64,000 nt of DNA, taken from assembly GCF_037975245.1 (NCBI RefSeq), contig NC_092583.1, positions 11,425,764-11,489,763 of the forward strand. The letters run 5' to 3'. The translations under genes were made by a program, and so were the position numbers. The first letter of the stretch is position 1. Each line of letters opens with the position of its first letter. This DNA comes from Apostichopus japonicus (taxonomy: Eukaryota; Echinodermata; Holothuroidea; Aspidochirotida; Stichopodidae). Shown piece by piece: positions 24,160 to 46,273 of this stretch. The notes beneath the pieces are model-generated. The model was not told the origin of the DNA and did no database searches. It worked only from the letters and a program-made list of their open reading frames with translations.

Positions 24160-25245
24160 GATTGTATATCCAGAGGTTCGAAACCGGTAAGGAAGATCGT
24201 AATTCCACTGTAGGCGTTTGTCACCTGTATCGAACAATACTAGTTCTGTTTTTGGTGACATATTTTGCCTTATATACATATATATATATTTATACTTACC
24301 AAAAACAGTCAATACACGTCAAAACTATATACTTATTTAAAACAGCAATGAACTCCGGCTAGTTTAATTCATGTTAAAATAACTATTACGTGTGCGTTTC
24401 AGATAAGAAAATTGAACGTTCTATATAGAATCTCTTAACATTACTTACAAATACTTTCCGCGCAATCGTATTATATTATTAGTTTAAAACAAAAACATGC
24501 TTGAACAAATTGTCATCCCTACCCTCTCACTACCCTTTCACGACCCCTCACTCTCCCTTCTCGAACCACCACCCCCCCCTGTTACTACCCCTCACTGCTC
24601 CCTCTCTAGGATGAGGTATTCTCCTGCAAGACTTGTTTTCCTCCTACCAAGCCTCAGTTTGCTCATTGTACTTCTTCTTCTTCTCCCAGATCCACTGTCA
24701 CCTTTAAAAAAAACTATAAAACATGATTGTTGCTTAAAAATCTTGCAAATAAACAACAAAATATAACATGAGTTCAATCATAATAATTAAAACAGAGCGA
24801 TTGCTTGTTTTCACAAACTTTGTCTATGTGTCTGTCTGTTGTTGGTGAAATAAATACCCTCCCTGGCTAAACAAGATTAAAAATGATATATCAGATAAAA
24901 TAAAACAAGAAGTTACTTTGGAATTCTTCCCAGAAAAGTGTCACAATCTATATACAAGTCAATTGGCATTTAAAAAAAAAAAATCCATGCAAAAGTAGAG
25001 GACGCTATTCACCTTTATTTTCGAAACTTGGCTGGCAATGCATTCTATACCATTTAGCATTTAGTCTTTTTTTCTTACATCTCATATGAAGCTGTAAGAT
25101 AAAATACATTAAAAGATTCAAACTAAAATTTACACACGTTGATATTTGATAACTGGGCATTATCTTTGAGTATTTTACAAGTGAGAGATCGATCGTGGAG
25201 TAGTCTTGACCAGTGGATATTTTACATCCACACGATTTGCAAGTG
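24160..25245. other. No gene recognised
   Basis: Pyrimidine-rich stretch near 24520-24680, otherwise AT-rich. No supported gene. Confidence 0.4.
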
Positions 25246-25612
25246 CAGTGGCGTAGGAAGGTACTTTTGAGTGGGGGGGGGGGGCTGAAGACTGATGGCC
25301 GGCCTGGGGGAGGGGTCTAAGGGGAGGGGGTGTCCCCCTCCCCTTTGGATTTTTTTTGCATTTCCAGGTGGCCTCAGATGCAATTTGGTGCAATATAGCA
25401 CACTTCAACTCCCACTCCATTTTGTAAAGAATTTTGCATTTTCACCTGGCCTTAAATGCAATTTGGTGCTCCAAATGAGATTTTTTTCTCATTTGGAAAT
25501 GAAAAAGGGGTTTTCTGACTTGCGGAGCGGGGGGGCGGAATGATACTTCCGCCCCCCACATTTTTCACTGGGGGGCTGGCGCCCCCCAGCCCCCCCGGTT
25601 CCTACGCCCTTG
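25246..25612. mobile_element. hAT-like MITE
   Basis: 367 bp with ends CAGTGGCGTAGGAA and TTCCTACGCCCTTG, flanked by a perfect 8-bp duplication TGCAAGTG (25238-25245 and 25613-25620). Poly-G and poly-C tracts sit just inside both ends. No transposase. Confidence 0.9.
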
Positions 25613-26149
25613 TGCAAGTGATACCATTTAATTTTAGTTTTATCATGCCATGCACTTGTAAAATCAACTTTTTAACCTTAGTTGCCGTATCACAGTAAAA
25701 ATAAAAATACAGCTTGAAAGGTATATCACTTACTTGCATACTCTTCACCGTATGTCGTTAAGGTGGCTTACATAACCTACAACTACAACAAAACATTAAA
25801 TTACTGATAGCTCATAAAATACAGTTAACACTTGATTATTACTTAATACTTGATACTATTACTTAATACTTGATTATTACTTAATACTTACAATAACACT
25901 TGATTATTACTAACACAGTTGCAGAATATGCTATACCTATTAACCATTTTGTGTGAGTATAAATCTATATATTACAAATTAAGGTACACGTTGCTGGCTG
26001 ATATAAAGATAAACTGTTTTGATGGGTGTGGTGGTGGGGAGTGGGGGGGGGGTGTGGAGGTCAAATCATATCACATGTTAGCAAACCTCCTTGATTCTGT
26101 CGTAGACACGTATGCTCGTCAATCGTTCTTTCTCTTGTCCCATGGCTTT
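25613..26149. other. No gene recognised
   Basis: AT-rich sequence with a short degenerate ACTTGATTATTACTTAAT repeat (about 25825-25915). Confidence 0.4.
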
Positions 26150-27749
26150 ATGCGTAAACTTTCGGAATGAATTTCATTCTTTCTCTTGTCCCATGACTTT
26201 AGGTGTAAACTTACCAAATGAATTTCATTCTTTCTCCTGTCCCATGACTTATGTGTAAACTTTCGGAATGAATTTCATTCTTTCTCTTGTCCCATGACTT
26301 TATGTATAAACTTACGGAATGATTTTCATTCTTACTTCTGTCCCATGGCTTTATGTGCATTCTTAAGAAATGAGGAGTAAAGCCCATGCTTGTTCTCCAC
26401 TCATTTCCTTATGTGGATACTTAATAAATATAATCCATGCTTTCGCTTCCTGTCCTATTGCTTCATGTGTTTACCTACGAATAGCGGAATGAAGCTCATA
26501 CTTTCTTTCCTATCTCATTCTGAACGTACTTACTGAAGTCCTTGACTTCTGTCCAGTTATTGTGCTCTATATGGATACTTACGAACGGGTAATGAACCCC
26601 ACACTTTCTGTCCTGTTTCATTGCTTAATGTGAATGTTAGCTGAATGGAGCCCATACTTCCTCTCCTCTCTCATTGCTTTATGTGAATAGTTACTGAATA
26701 AAACCCATACTCACTCTCCTGACACATTGTTGTCTGTGAGTTCTTGTACTGAATGAAGCCCATAGTTTCTCATCTGTCTTATAGCTTTACTTGAGTACTA
26801 ACTGAATGAAGCCCATACTTCCTCTCTTATCTTATTGCTTTATGTGAATATTAACTGAATAATGCCCATAATTTCCTCTCTTGTCTTTTTGCTGTCTGTG
26901 AGTTCAGTTCTTGTACTGAATGAGGCCCATAGTTTCTCATTCATCTGTCTTATAGCTTTATTTGAGTACTAACTGAATGAAGCCCATACTTCCTCTCTTA
27001 TCTTATTGCTTTATGTGAATATTAACTGAATAAACCCATACTTTCTCTCTTGTGTTATTGCTTTATGTGAATATTTACTGAATGAAGCCCATACTTACTC
27101 TCCTGACGTTTTGTTATCTGTGAGTTTTGAACTGAACGAAACCCATAGTTTCTCACCTGTGTTATTGCTTTAGTTGAGTTATAACTGAATGAAGCCCATT
27201 CTTTATCTTCTATCTTTATTGACTTATGTGAATACATACTTAATGAAACCCATACTTTCTCTTTATCTCATTGCTGTCTGTGAGTTCCTTTACTGAATGA
27301 AACCCATACTTTCGTACCTCTCTTGTTGCTATATTTGAGTACTTACTGAATGGAGCCCATTCTTTATCTCCTATCTTATTGATTTATGTGAATACTTACT
27401 TAATGAAACCCATACTTTCTCTCCTGTCTCATGCTGTCTGTGAGTTCTTGTGCTGAATGAAACCCATACTTTCTTACCTCTCTTGTTGCTTTGTTTGAGT
27501 ACCTACTGAATGAAGCCCATTCTTTATCTCCTACCTTATTGACTTATGTGAATACTTACTTAATGAAACCCATACTTTCTCTCCGGTGTTATTGCTTTTT
27601 GTGAATATTAATTGAATAAATCCCATACTTTCTCACTTGTCTTATTGCTCTCTCTGTGAGTTCTTGTACTGAATGAAACTCATACTTTCTTACCTCTCTT
27701 GTTGCTTTATTTGAGTGCTTACTGAATGAAGCCCATTCTTTATCTCCTA
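26150..27749. repeat. About 52-54-bp degenerate satellite, main block
   Basis: Around 30 degenerate units built on CTGAATGAAGCCCATACTTT, then CTCTCCTGTCTTATTGCTTT, then ATGTGAATACTTA. It continues at 28415-28590 after an inserted transposon. Open frames in it are by-products. Confidence 0.9.
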
Positions 27750-28414
27750 CAAGGGCGGCGGAAGCACTTTTAATCTGGGGGGGGGGGCACCGACATCAAA
27801 GGGCACTTTGCAGAAATTCGATTGGACTGATGCAGCCTTATATTTAGTACCCTTTATGACTCTTATTGTATAATCTTATTTGCGTATACACATCACTTCA
27901 TCAACGCCCCCACCCCCCCCCCCCCTCAAGGAAAATATGCATACTAGCACTGCAATATCCAATGTGCAAATTGGGAAACAAGGAACGAGTTTTCTTTTGA
28001 GACAAAATGAGGTGAAATCATGCTAGTCGCTAATGTAGGAATCTTCCGAATTAGAGTTTATTTCTTGTTAATATCTTAACAAATTTTTTTTCATTCGAAA
28101 TAGCTTTGAGTTTGATCCACAGAAATTCATTAAAGTCAGGGGCGTAGCCAGGATTTGAAAAGTTGTATGCACGACTATCTGAGCGGAGCGCCACCATCGG
28201 TTGGCGCGGAGCGTACCAGAAAATTTTTGGTTTTACAAACCCCTCAGATGGCCGGAAACGGCCCTTCCCGAGTGTTCATTCTGGTTCCCTGGCCTCTTGC
28301 TAACTTGAGATGAGACACCTCAATTTTTATGGAGAAAAAGGGCACATTTTTAACCTGAGGAAAAGTGGGGGGGGGGGCACGTGCCCCCTGTGCCCCCCGG
28401 TTCCGCCGCCCTTG
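27750..28414. mobile_element. hAT-like element inserted in the satellite
   Basis: Begins CAAGGGCGGCGGAA and ends TTCCGCCGCCCTTG, perfect 14-bp inverted repeats, with an 8-bp duplication ATCTCCTA of satellite sequence at 27742-27749 and 28415-28422. It is 665 bp. A second hAT-type end (CAGGGGCGTAGCCAGG) at 28137 suggests that part of another element was captured. It carries the reverse-oriented shared core at 28174-28216. No transposase. Confidence 0.9.
28174..28216 (-). repeat. Shared hAT-element core hairpin, copy 3 (reverse)
   Basis: Reads ACTATCTGAGCGGAGCGCCA, then CCATCGGTTGGCGCGGAGCG on the + strand, the complement of the cores at 2301 and 9143. The neighbouring CCTCAGATGGCCGGAAA matches copies elsewhere. 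Confidence 0.8.
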
Positions 28415-28590
28415 ATCTCCTACCATATTGACTTATATGAATACTTACTTAATGAAACCCATACTTTCTCACCTGTCTTATTGCTCTCTGTGAGTTCTTG
28501 TACGGGATGAAGCCCATATTTAGTCTCCTGTCATATTGCATGTAGAGGGTATAGTTGCTGAATGAAGCACATTCGGAGTCTCCATTTCTC
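28415..28590. repeat. About 52-54-bp satellite, remainder
   Basis: Continuation of the satellite at 26150-27749 on the far side of the inserted element, starting with the duplicated ATCTCCTA. Confidence 0.85.
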
Positions 28591-30100
28591 ATCCCAAGCG
28601 GCTGCAATCTCTCAAAGATAAATAATTCATTGACATGTTTTGATATCACATAGCAAATACACAAACAACATGCATGGACATTAGTGAAAGTAGTTTAACA
28701 TATGGGGGTGTTACTGTTACCAATACAAATAGTTAAACAATTCGAAGAGGAAATAATACATTTAACGTGAATTTCGTCATACTATGTTCTTACCTTGCAT
28801 TACGTACAACAACCCCCCCCCCTCCCCTGTTCCCCAAAAGAGAAAAGAAAACATTAAAAGAATAATCTCCTAGTCAGAAAGTTAAATGTGAAATATCGTG
28901 TGACCACTAGTAGAAAAGGGAATTTTCACAACATGCAAATTATACTGGCTTTCAAATGTTGGTGCCCTTTCTTCCAAAAAAAAAGGCATTAGGAATGACA
29001 AAAGAATAAACTCAAAAATCAGTGCCACAAAACTTAATGGCGTTTAATTTCCTAATTCCTACTTTAACATATTAACGTACCTTTAATTAAGGTGATAATT
29101 TGCTTTCAGAAGAAGTTGGAAATGTGACTTTTATTTGAGGGTGCAAACTATCACATCAAGCTAACCTCAATGCTTCCAGACAAAGTAATCAATTACATTT
29201 TTAATTTGTCAATCAAAATGTCATTGTTTTAGCCTTACCTTTATATGATCGTTAATGTTCGCAGAGAATCCTCTCTGCAAAATATGATGCTTCCAATTGA
29301 CTAACACAGAAACGAAAATATTCAAATTGCTTAACAAAGTTTGAAAGCAAATCAAAAATTTCTACAAAAAAATATAAATGTCTAAACGTAATAATAGATT
29401 GCATTTAAATCAAAATAATGAGTGTAAGGGTAAATCAGATTTATGCGAAGTTAATGAAAAAAAAAAGTGGTGACTTTCCATGAGACAATAAAAGCACGAA
29501 TACAAACAAGGAAACAGACAGGACAAATTTGTTTGTTAAAATTAGTCAGTTAGAAAAGTTTTATTTTAATATAAAGTTGAAAGAAAAAAATAGATATATG
29601 AAGAATGTTTACTGTGGAATGAAAGAACAATGAAATGACTTTTTGTATATCAGTAACTCAACATTTTAGCATTACTTTATCACTTTTCACAAACTTTACC
29701 CGAGCCACGGAGTTATAAGCTCCCCCTCCTCGTTGCAGAAGAATGTAAGGCATCCTCATATTTCTCATCTATACTGAACCCATACATGAACGGGGCGGGA
29801 AATGATTGATTATATGGAATTCCAGAAATTCTCGTCCCTTCAAGTAGGCCTACTTGTGATGATATATTTAGTGAAATGTTAGCGGCAAATAAAAAATTTC
29901 AATATTTTTTTTTAAACATTTTTTATTGCCATTCACTATGAAACCTGAAAAATCGTATTTATAAACTAGGCAACATTTATTCTAAACCTAAATCAGCAAA
30001 ATTACAAAACAGAAACAAAAATATCATCTACCAAAGCTGTCATTATTTCAATGGTTGATTGTAGTGTAGTTTATGAAGAAATAGTTTTCAATTGACTTAC
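28591..30100. other. Downstream region of gene 2
   Basis: The last coding part of gene 2 should lie here or further left. A candidate acceptor at 29945 (reverse: ATTTTTCAG|GT) would add about 24 residues in the right phase, but an AATAAA-like signal sits inside that frame, so I do not call it. No module-like exon is seen. Confidence 0.4.
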
Positions 30101-38801
<8,701 letters not shown>

Positions 38802-39155
38802 CTTGAAAACTGCTGATACAATAAAACCCTTTTCGAATAAGGAGGGGTTTAAAAGTTAAAAACCACTGTAGGGTTACCAAATTATCTCGTCCTCAGAGGT
38901 AAGGCATGGTCTTCAATCCTCTGCGTAACCCAACTTTCGCCTTTGAATGTTAAAGAGGTTCTGACAGAATGGTAATGTTGCAAACAGACATTGTTCGTAA
39001 AGTTTTGCTTGTAGATTTCACACAGTTTTTTTTTGGTTGCTGAACCAGACAGGCAACCAGCAATAGTCCTTGGGGGGAAAGTTGCTTAGAAGGACAAAAG
39101 TTAATTCAGCATGTTGTATTTTCGAGTTTTTCTTCTATATTTTATCAAGTTTGAG
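38802..39155. other. Upstream region of gene 2
   Basis: Should contain the gene 2 promoter. On the - strand a weak TTTTAAA word lies about 45 bases before the start codon. I do not call it a TATA box. Confidence 0.35.
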
Positions 39156-39368
39156 TTACTCAATGACCTTGGTCTTGAACGTGATTGTTTGAGAAAGTTG
39201 ACCTTTAAGGGTAATGATGGCCCTGGCGTATTGAACGTTAAATAATGTTAGGTCAATATACAAGTCCAGACTGTCACCAGGAACATGAACTACCGGTGTG
39301 ATGTTACCAGGACGATTATCAATATCAGAAGTATACCACAATAGACGTTTCAAGTGAAAGAAAACCTA
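39156..39368 (-). pseudogene. Possible orphan exon with module-like start
   Basis: Reverse-strand frame after an AATTAG| acceptor near 39366, ending in a stop at 39156. It reads RLLWYTSDIDNRPGNITPVV, then HVPGDSLDLYIDLTLF, resembling the start of module D (IVWDKQVPDHVPGEPVPLTI). It lacks the cysteines and the DG loop. The only acceptor gives phase 0, not the phase 1 of the other exons, so it may be a decayed fragment or part of another gene. It lies just upstream of gene 2. Confidence 0.3.
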
Positions 39369-40135
39369 ATTATTGATCTTGGGTTATGTGATAGGTATAG
39401 TTGTCGTGAATGCACCCCCACTGCCCACCCCATCACCACCCCAAATATCTTATTCCAGTCGGGAGATATAACGATGTAGAAGAACAGTCCAGGTCAACTC
39501 AAAAGTTCGTTTTGATATGTTTAAAGAGGAACATAATCTAAAGCATTCTGGTGAAATTTGCATTCAATTCCTATGTACAGTTTTTGAGATATTGACAAGT
39601 TGAAGTTGCCGCCTTTCGTACCAAAAGTGAACTTGGGAGCAAACAGGTGTGATGTCATAGAGGCAAACGATCAACGAAGGGTAAGAATTAGAACAGCCTA
39701 TATACCTATAGTCGAATTTAATTTTGGAACAATACACTACAAAGGAACTTCGGGTTTAGGGCACGGGGGGGGGGGGGGGTGGCGAGAGCCTGCGTAGTAT
39801 TCATTACTGCACGAAAGCGGTGATATATCTTATGTGCATTATTTCTGCACTTTTAATTTCGGTCGACGTGTTTGAGTCCTTGAAAACCAATGGATTTTAA
39901 GTGACTAATTATCACTTACTGAATGAATGAACAGGGTAGGCCTGTGATGTAGAAGATTACTTATGGTAAAATGATCAATTGGTTTCTGCTTAGTTTGGTT
40001 ATCCTCCTACGTTAACATTTACTCCAGTGGCGTATATGAGGAGTCAATGACTTCCTCTATGTGTTCAAAATAGCCCAAACACTGTTCTGCCAACGACCAG
40101 GTTTACTGAACTTTTGATGAATACCAGCAACCTCG

Positions 40136-40387
40136 ATGGCGGGGAGGTATGTTATACTGCTTTTTTTTTTAGCAATCCTTCATAATCCGTCCAATACTGC
40201 ACCTGGCGATAACACTTTTGAATGGCTATCCGGGAACGTCATCTTTGGGATGATTTGCCGGCTTTTCGTTAGATCTGCGAAACAGGGCTTTAGTTATAAA
40301 CGACTAGCTTGGGAGAGAGTCGCTCCCCTTTGTGGAAGCCATATTGGCGCCCTAATATGGTCCCCCCATAAGTCAAGATTGATATAA
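40136..40387 (+). CDS. Possible signal-peptide exon or small protein (unsure)
   Basis: Starts MAGRYVILLFFLAILHNPSN, with a credible secretory leader, followed by TAPGDNTFEW and then unremarkable sequence to a stop after 83 codons. No downstream exon or domain was found, and T homopolymers produce part of the hydrophobic run. Confidence 0.2.
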   Translation: MAGRYVILLFFLAILHNPSNTAPGDNTFEWLSGNVIFGMICRLFVRSAKQGFSYKRLAWERVAPLCGSHIGALIWSPHKSRLI

Positions 40388-43300
40388 CTCTCACGAAAAA
40401 AAGAAAGAAAAAAAAACAATAATTCCGAGCTAATAACAAAGCTAAGTCAAAATTTCTCAGTCTTTAATTAATGGATCTTCAGAAATGTCCCATGCATCCT
40501 AATTTCCCTTTAAAGCATGAGATTATTTGTGTTTGGAATTACGAGGTATGAAAGATGTAACTGAAAAGTGGATTTCACCACTAGGAATTCCCCGGGACAA
40601 AAACGATGACGTTTTTGGATAGCTTCTCTTTCTGAATTGTCCTTTTCTGCTTGAGAAAACCGCTACAAAACCGCAAATATCTGAAATTGGTGCATCTTCC
40701 AGGATATTGGGGGAAATGGTCAAACTGGACATTCTTCCCCTTAATCAGCCGATTCCAGTTCCCCCACACCCACCCCTCCCCACCGCCCCACCCCCATGAC
40801 ACTTAAAGATGGCCTCGAACGGCTCAGATCATCTTAATTAAATATTCTTGGACATTTGTAAATGAGACACAGACCAAATCGCTATCATTGGTATCTGTGA
40901 CAGAAACGACAACTTTCCAAAACAGCTAAGAAAACTCTTACTCCATTTTGGGGGAACTAACATAATGCTGATTTTTCTGTACAATGGATAATATTGAATT
41001 CCTCAACTGGACCTTAATATGGCAGTGGTTTCACAGTTAAACAAGAAACAGAAGAGAGACAAATTGCAGCACTTTTTATCCTTTCTCAATAAATATTTAT
41101 TATTGCACTTAAGGGATCAGAATGATAAACGTAAATGAATATTACGTAAGCGTCTGTGTAATGTGTATACCCCCCCTCCACCACACCCACCCTTCTCTCA
41201 AATAACTCCATGCCCCCAACGAAATCTTATAAATAGCTCAATTTAATGACCAGGAATAACTACTAAATAGCCTATCCAAATGAATTGTGTAGCTAGGAGT
41301 TTATCAAATGTTATATATAGCGGTAAATTTATTTACTTAGTTAATATACATATATATAGCGTTTAGATGTATCGCATTAAAACTATATATACTTTACATA
41401 TACAAATAAAATTTGATGTAAAAAATAGAATTTCATGTTTTTCATTTCACCTTCACTTACCATATTACATTGTTTTATAAAATGATTACTTTTATATCCA
41501 TTGCACTTTTCTGTCAGGAATGTTTTTCTTAGCTAATATTTTAATATGAAAGACATTTACAATATAGTTAGTTTCCTACTCTAAGTTGTTTCTTTATAAA
41601 TTTTTAAATTGTTAGATGCTTTAAAATAATTAATTATGAATATTATTCGTTATTTAGAGCAGGAATAAACATATCACTGAAATTCGTAGAGAAATTTCTT
41701 CCTTCTGCTCTCTTTTCGTTTGCAGGTAATTTTGGTCTTTGCTTTAAAAAGAAGAAAAAAAAAGTCCAGTGAAAAGATCGCAAAATTTCATTATTTACCG
41801 GAATGTTGCCTAACATAAAGAAAAAAGTCCATTAAGTATTCTCTCACAGGTAAATGTTAGCGGAATTTTCGTCTTGATAAATTTGATAGACCATAGTTCA
41901 AGAAAATGGAAACAAAAATCATTCACTTTCGAACTTTCTGCTTTAAATTATGGTTAAATCTCTGACATTCTGCTTTAAGGCTAAAAGCTGATGTTGTTTC
42001 TATAAAATCTGATATCTAAATCAAGAAATGCATTTAATTTTTGTTTATTTAAACAGAGCATCCGTGAATGTCAGTCAAACACCAATCGCCCTTGAAAAAC
42101 TTGTAATGCATGGTAAGCATGTTATTGGAGGTCATCATGCATTGTGATTATTGCAGTTTTGTATTGCAAGCTGCTATGTGTGGTGTTAGAATTTCTACTC
42201 CAGTCACTTCCATTGCGGAGCAACTGGTGTTTAAAGTTTTTTCTCTTTTTCTCGAAAGATTAAAGTCATATAGAAATACACATGGAATACCTGTAGTATT
42301 TGTTTCGATCTGTTTTCTTAATAGGCCTATAACAATATTAATTTGTGTATAGAAACACCCTTTATGAAAGTTATAAGTGGCTCCATATACGTTGTTGGTT
42401 ATGAACCTTATATTTACTTGCGAAACAAAAAGCACACACAAACACACAGGTGTGTATTACATTCAGACTGAGGACCCCATAGTTAAAATCCATGTACCCC
42501 AACCATAACAATACCTCCCCCCACACAATACAATTCTTCTGAGGACGTGTTAATTCTTTTGATATGACATGTGAGGACTTGGAATTCCTTTGTTCAAGTC
42601 CTCAGTCAGACTACAAAACAAGCACGCACACACACATGCAACCTCATGACTACTAGTAGAACGATTCAATGATTGTATAGTAACGACCGGATGCCTGCAC
42701 GTATCGTATCCTGCGGGTGCACGACTTAGGGACGGACATACGCGTAGATACATGGTACACACCAGAATCTCGAATAACTGATGAAGAAGGAAGTGAAATC
42801 AAATTAGTAAAACTTATTACTGATGTGATTTGCATTGTTGTAAATATAACAACAAATTGTCTACTTTTTTTTCACAAATTCTCGTCCTATTCTGATAATG
42901 ACTGAATCCCGTCACGTGAAACATTTCAAACAATTCATTTATCAATTCGTGGCAAAACAAAATTCCAACTTGGTGATATTGCATATTGAATGTCCATAGA
43001 GCTTTTTTTGGGGGTGAGGGGAGAAGGAGGGTTTGTTGGGAAGGTGGGAGCGATGCCTTTATTTGTCCCACGAGATGGAACAAATTAAATATAATTCTTC
43101 TAGCATACTGTTCCTGAAGAAGTACTAATTGCCGACATTACCTGTGTATGAAGAAAACAAAATTGTGAAAAGGAAAGAGAAGAAACTAGAAATGAAACAT
43201 ATTATAGTTCGATCTAATTAAAGAGTTAAAAGAAAGATAAGTGAAGAAAAGAAAAGCACAACCATGGTATACGTGTCAACTTCGTAGCAACTGATGGAGG

Positions 43301-44922
43301 TTACAGAAGACTAAAATTTATCCAAACGACTGGGATATAAGGTTAACAAATCAACACCCTGGCGAAATTTGCTATCAAATGTCTTTCCCTTCGTTTTTGA
43401 ATTGTAGATAATTGACTTGTGTATGCACGAATCCATCGAAAGATTCAAAACGACAATTATGGAATATTTGTCCCTCCAATTTAAGTTTCACGTTGTTTGT
43501 CACAAGAAAATCCTTTTACGCAGGGTGATTGCACTTGCAAAGTACCTACTCATGCCATGAAACTACAATTACTGATGACAAAACGCTATAAATTATTGTC
43601 CAAAAAAACCTGTCACATAAATGGCAAACTGTAAGAAGCGAGACATCTCAAAAGTTTGTGACTTGGGCTACTAGGCATGTAAATACACCGCACCGCACTT
43701 TCCTAAGTCAATGTACTTAGTCAAAGCTAATAATTAATACATAGGACTCATTCGAACGGGAAACGGTTACTGTTACTAATTGACGGCGATCAATTTCTAT
43801 CATGTTGGGTAAAGATTAATGCCACACACAGTACAACCCAGAAAGCTCAGAAAACAGATGTTCTCGTTTCGCGATAGGTTTAACATATCTACTATATCAT
43901 GCAAAATTATTACGGAAGCTATACGTTATTAAAGTCTGACGTAGTAAAAATTCGGATGACCGATAACATTTTTTTCTCTTATAATAATGCGTTATAAAAT
44001 TAAGTCACGTGATGTGTGGGGTCTGATTACTCTTATGACTCGCGTGATCACGTGCACTTACCTCTCAACTATGTAACGCGCAGACATAGTAACACCCTAT
44101 AAAGACCTATGATTTATGTGTTCAGGTAATACTTTATCAAGCATCCACATTTCATACTCAACGTTTTGCCTATACACTTTATATTGTTAAGGTTTCTAAA
44201 ACGGTTACACTTACCTGAAGCAAAAAGATAAAGAAAAAAGAAGGTTGAACATCAAGAGAAGGTGAGTTCAACAAAATTCATTAACTTCTAGTCTAACTCT
44301 TCTGTTTGTGATTGTTAAAACTTGACATATGAATAAATGATCGCTTTACAGCTTTGTGACCGGATAAAGAGGTTCTTATATTGACACGCAAACTCGTAAC
44401 CTATCGCTGGACAGTTGCATAATTTATCAAAGTCATCCGCATAACTCAACAAAGCAAAATATATTTGTAAGCAAATTTCACCAGAGTGGTTCGATCTAAA
44501 TCCTCTTGCCAATCATTTTGGCTAAACTCTAAGACTTCGGTAACCGACGTCAGTTGTGACGTAATATACGAAAGTGAAATATTGAGAAGCCAAGAACTTG
44601 GATTATCAGGAAATCCACCGTGGCTGGTTCTTTTCCTGTGCCTTAAAATAAAAGAAGAAGAAGAAGAAAAAACTCATAAAATTTGCAGAAAGAGAGCAGT
44701 GGTGCAATAAAAAATTGAAATCATGTCAAAGGTCAATGAATGATAAGAGGCAGAACATACATGGTCATTTTGTCTTTTCACTGTCAGGCGCAAGTGAGTT
44801 ATCTACAGAATGCTTTTAACGTAAGCCAGGGAGAGGAGAAAGGTAAGGGCTTAAATGTAAAGGAAGGTATCATTGTCATCCTTTCAACTACATTCGTTTG
44901 GTTACAAATTTCCAGTTTTAGC

Positions 44923-45041
44923 GTGTTTTAGTAATATAAGCTAATAGAAAATAGTCTAAGACGTATTTTCGTTGGTGGGGGTTGGGGGGGGGGGGGTGAG
45001 GGAAGCACACACCGTTTCTCTCCCCCGTGGCTACGGCCCTG
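44923..45041. mobile_element. hAT-like remnant
   Basis: Right end CCGTGGCTACGGCCCTG is hAT-type. An 8-bp duplication GTTTTAGC flanks it (44915-44922 and 45042-45049). The left inverted repeat is missing or worn. About 119 bp with a long G tract. Confidence 0.5.
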
Positions 45042-46268
45042 GTTTTAGCTCTGCAAAAAGTCTTAGAAGCCTGGTATAACGTTACTTACCACGAGACGAT
45101 GGAACGATACAATAATAACAATAATGATGCAAAGTGCTGGTGGCCGTTTCAAGTTAAACTACCTGACAAGGGGGTTACAAACGAAGACAAACGAAACAAT
45201 ACCAACAAACACGAGGAGACAACATAACAAGTCGGGACAGAATAAATATCGTTTTCAACATAAGATGTAAGGTTATAAAGTAATATGCAAAATACTGTAA
45301 TGTGAGGTAAGTTAGTAAATTGTTTGGTAGATAGCTGATCGGTAGAAAGCTATCTATCCTTCTTCTTCTTCTTCACTATCACGTCAGGGAAAGAAAAAGG
45401 ACTTGTACGACTGAACTGCTACACTGGTACAGGAACATTCCAATGGAGAACAATGTGACAATTGTATTGAACACAACATTATTCCACATTGCTAGGTGAA
45501 AATCTCACCTCAATATCTTGTTTCTGACTCCTAAAGATATGGTTTCAAGGTCTGGGTGACTTATGTTTGTCATCTCAGATGAGCAATTCATTTATCCAGG
45601 AAAAGGGATCATAGTAGATAGACTGTCAAGTATTCATGGCACATGTTGCCCCTTTAATAAACTTATTAGTTCCTAGCTGGAAGCAAAGGAACCTATGCAG
45701 TCATGTTGGCAAGTGTATGAGTGTGTTTGCGTCTGTGACACCTGCTTGGGTCCGCGATAACTCAACAACATATGTATTATAATGAGAAGGTGTGCCCTAT
45801 CTTTTTTGGATCGGACCTTATCAATATGAATGAGGTATGGGATCAAACGTAAAACTGTTTGCATTGCTATATAGCTCCGCAACCTTCAGTTGTAAGCTCA
45901 AGTTTTAACCAAACTTGGTATACAGGTGTTGGTTAATAGCTGATACATATGGCCCATCTGGGCGCCAAACAATGCCGGGCCTATTAATTTTTATTTCCAA
46001 CTCCAAATGCATTTTGGGACACATTCTTAGGGCCCGAATTTGTGTGGCCCAATATTTTTTGACTATTTGGGCTCACATTTTCGGATGTTCAATTATTATT
46101 TTATTATTTTTTTTGGGGGGGGAGGGGCATATTATATCTGTCGTTGCAATGTAAATTGCGACGTAAATTGTAATTTTTGCCTAGCTGGCAAGGTACTCTT
46201 TGGGTTCAAGGATTAACAAGAGCACATTTTTGTTTACGAATTTCATCTTCTTCCAATAAAAGATTTGT

Positions 46269-46273
46269 TCATT
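46269..46273 (-). other. Candidate last splice acceptor and stop of gene 3
   Basis: On the - strand, TATCTTTGTTTCTTTCAG is a strong acceptor. In the phase left by exon 6, the next bases AA-TGA would give one Glu and a stop. This would end the protein at CPE. No AATAAA follows closely. Plausible but unproven. Confidence 0.3.

Larger units (their letters stand above)
39369..46268. other. Long stretch without a clear gene
   Basis: About 6.9 kb, AT-rich. Contains a leader-like frame at 40136-40387 and a small hAT-like remnant at 44923-45041. C-rich tracts lie at 40758-40795 and 41170. No B-D-like module is present. The true end of gene 3 may lie at its right edge. Confidence 0.4.

Noticed and set aside
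26150..28590. Possible CRISPR-like array because of regular repeats
   Set aside because: Units are contiguous and degenerate with no unique spacers, in a eukaryotic context; it is a satellite.
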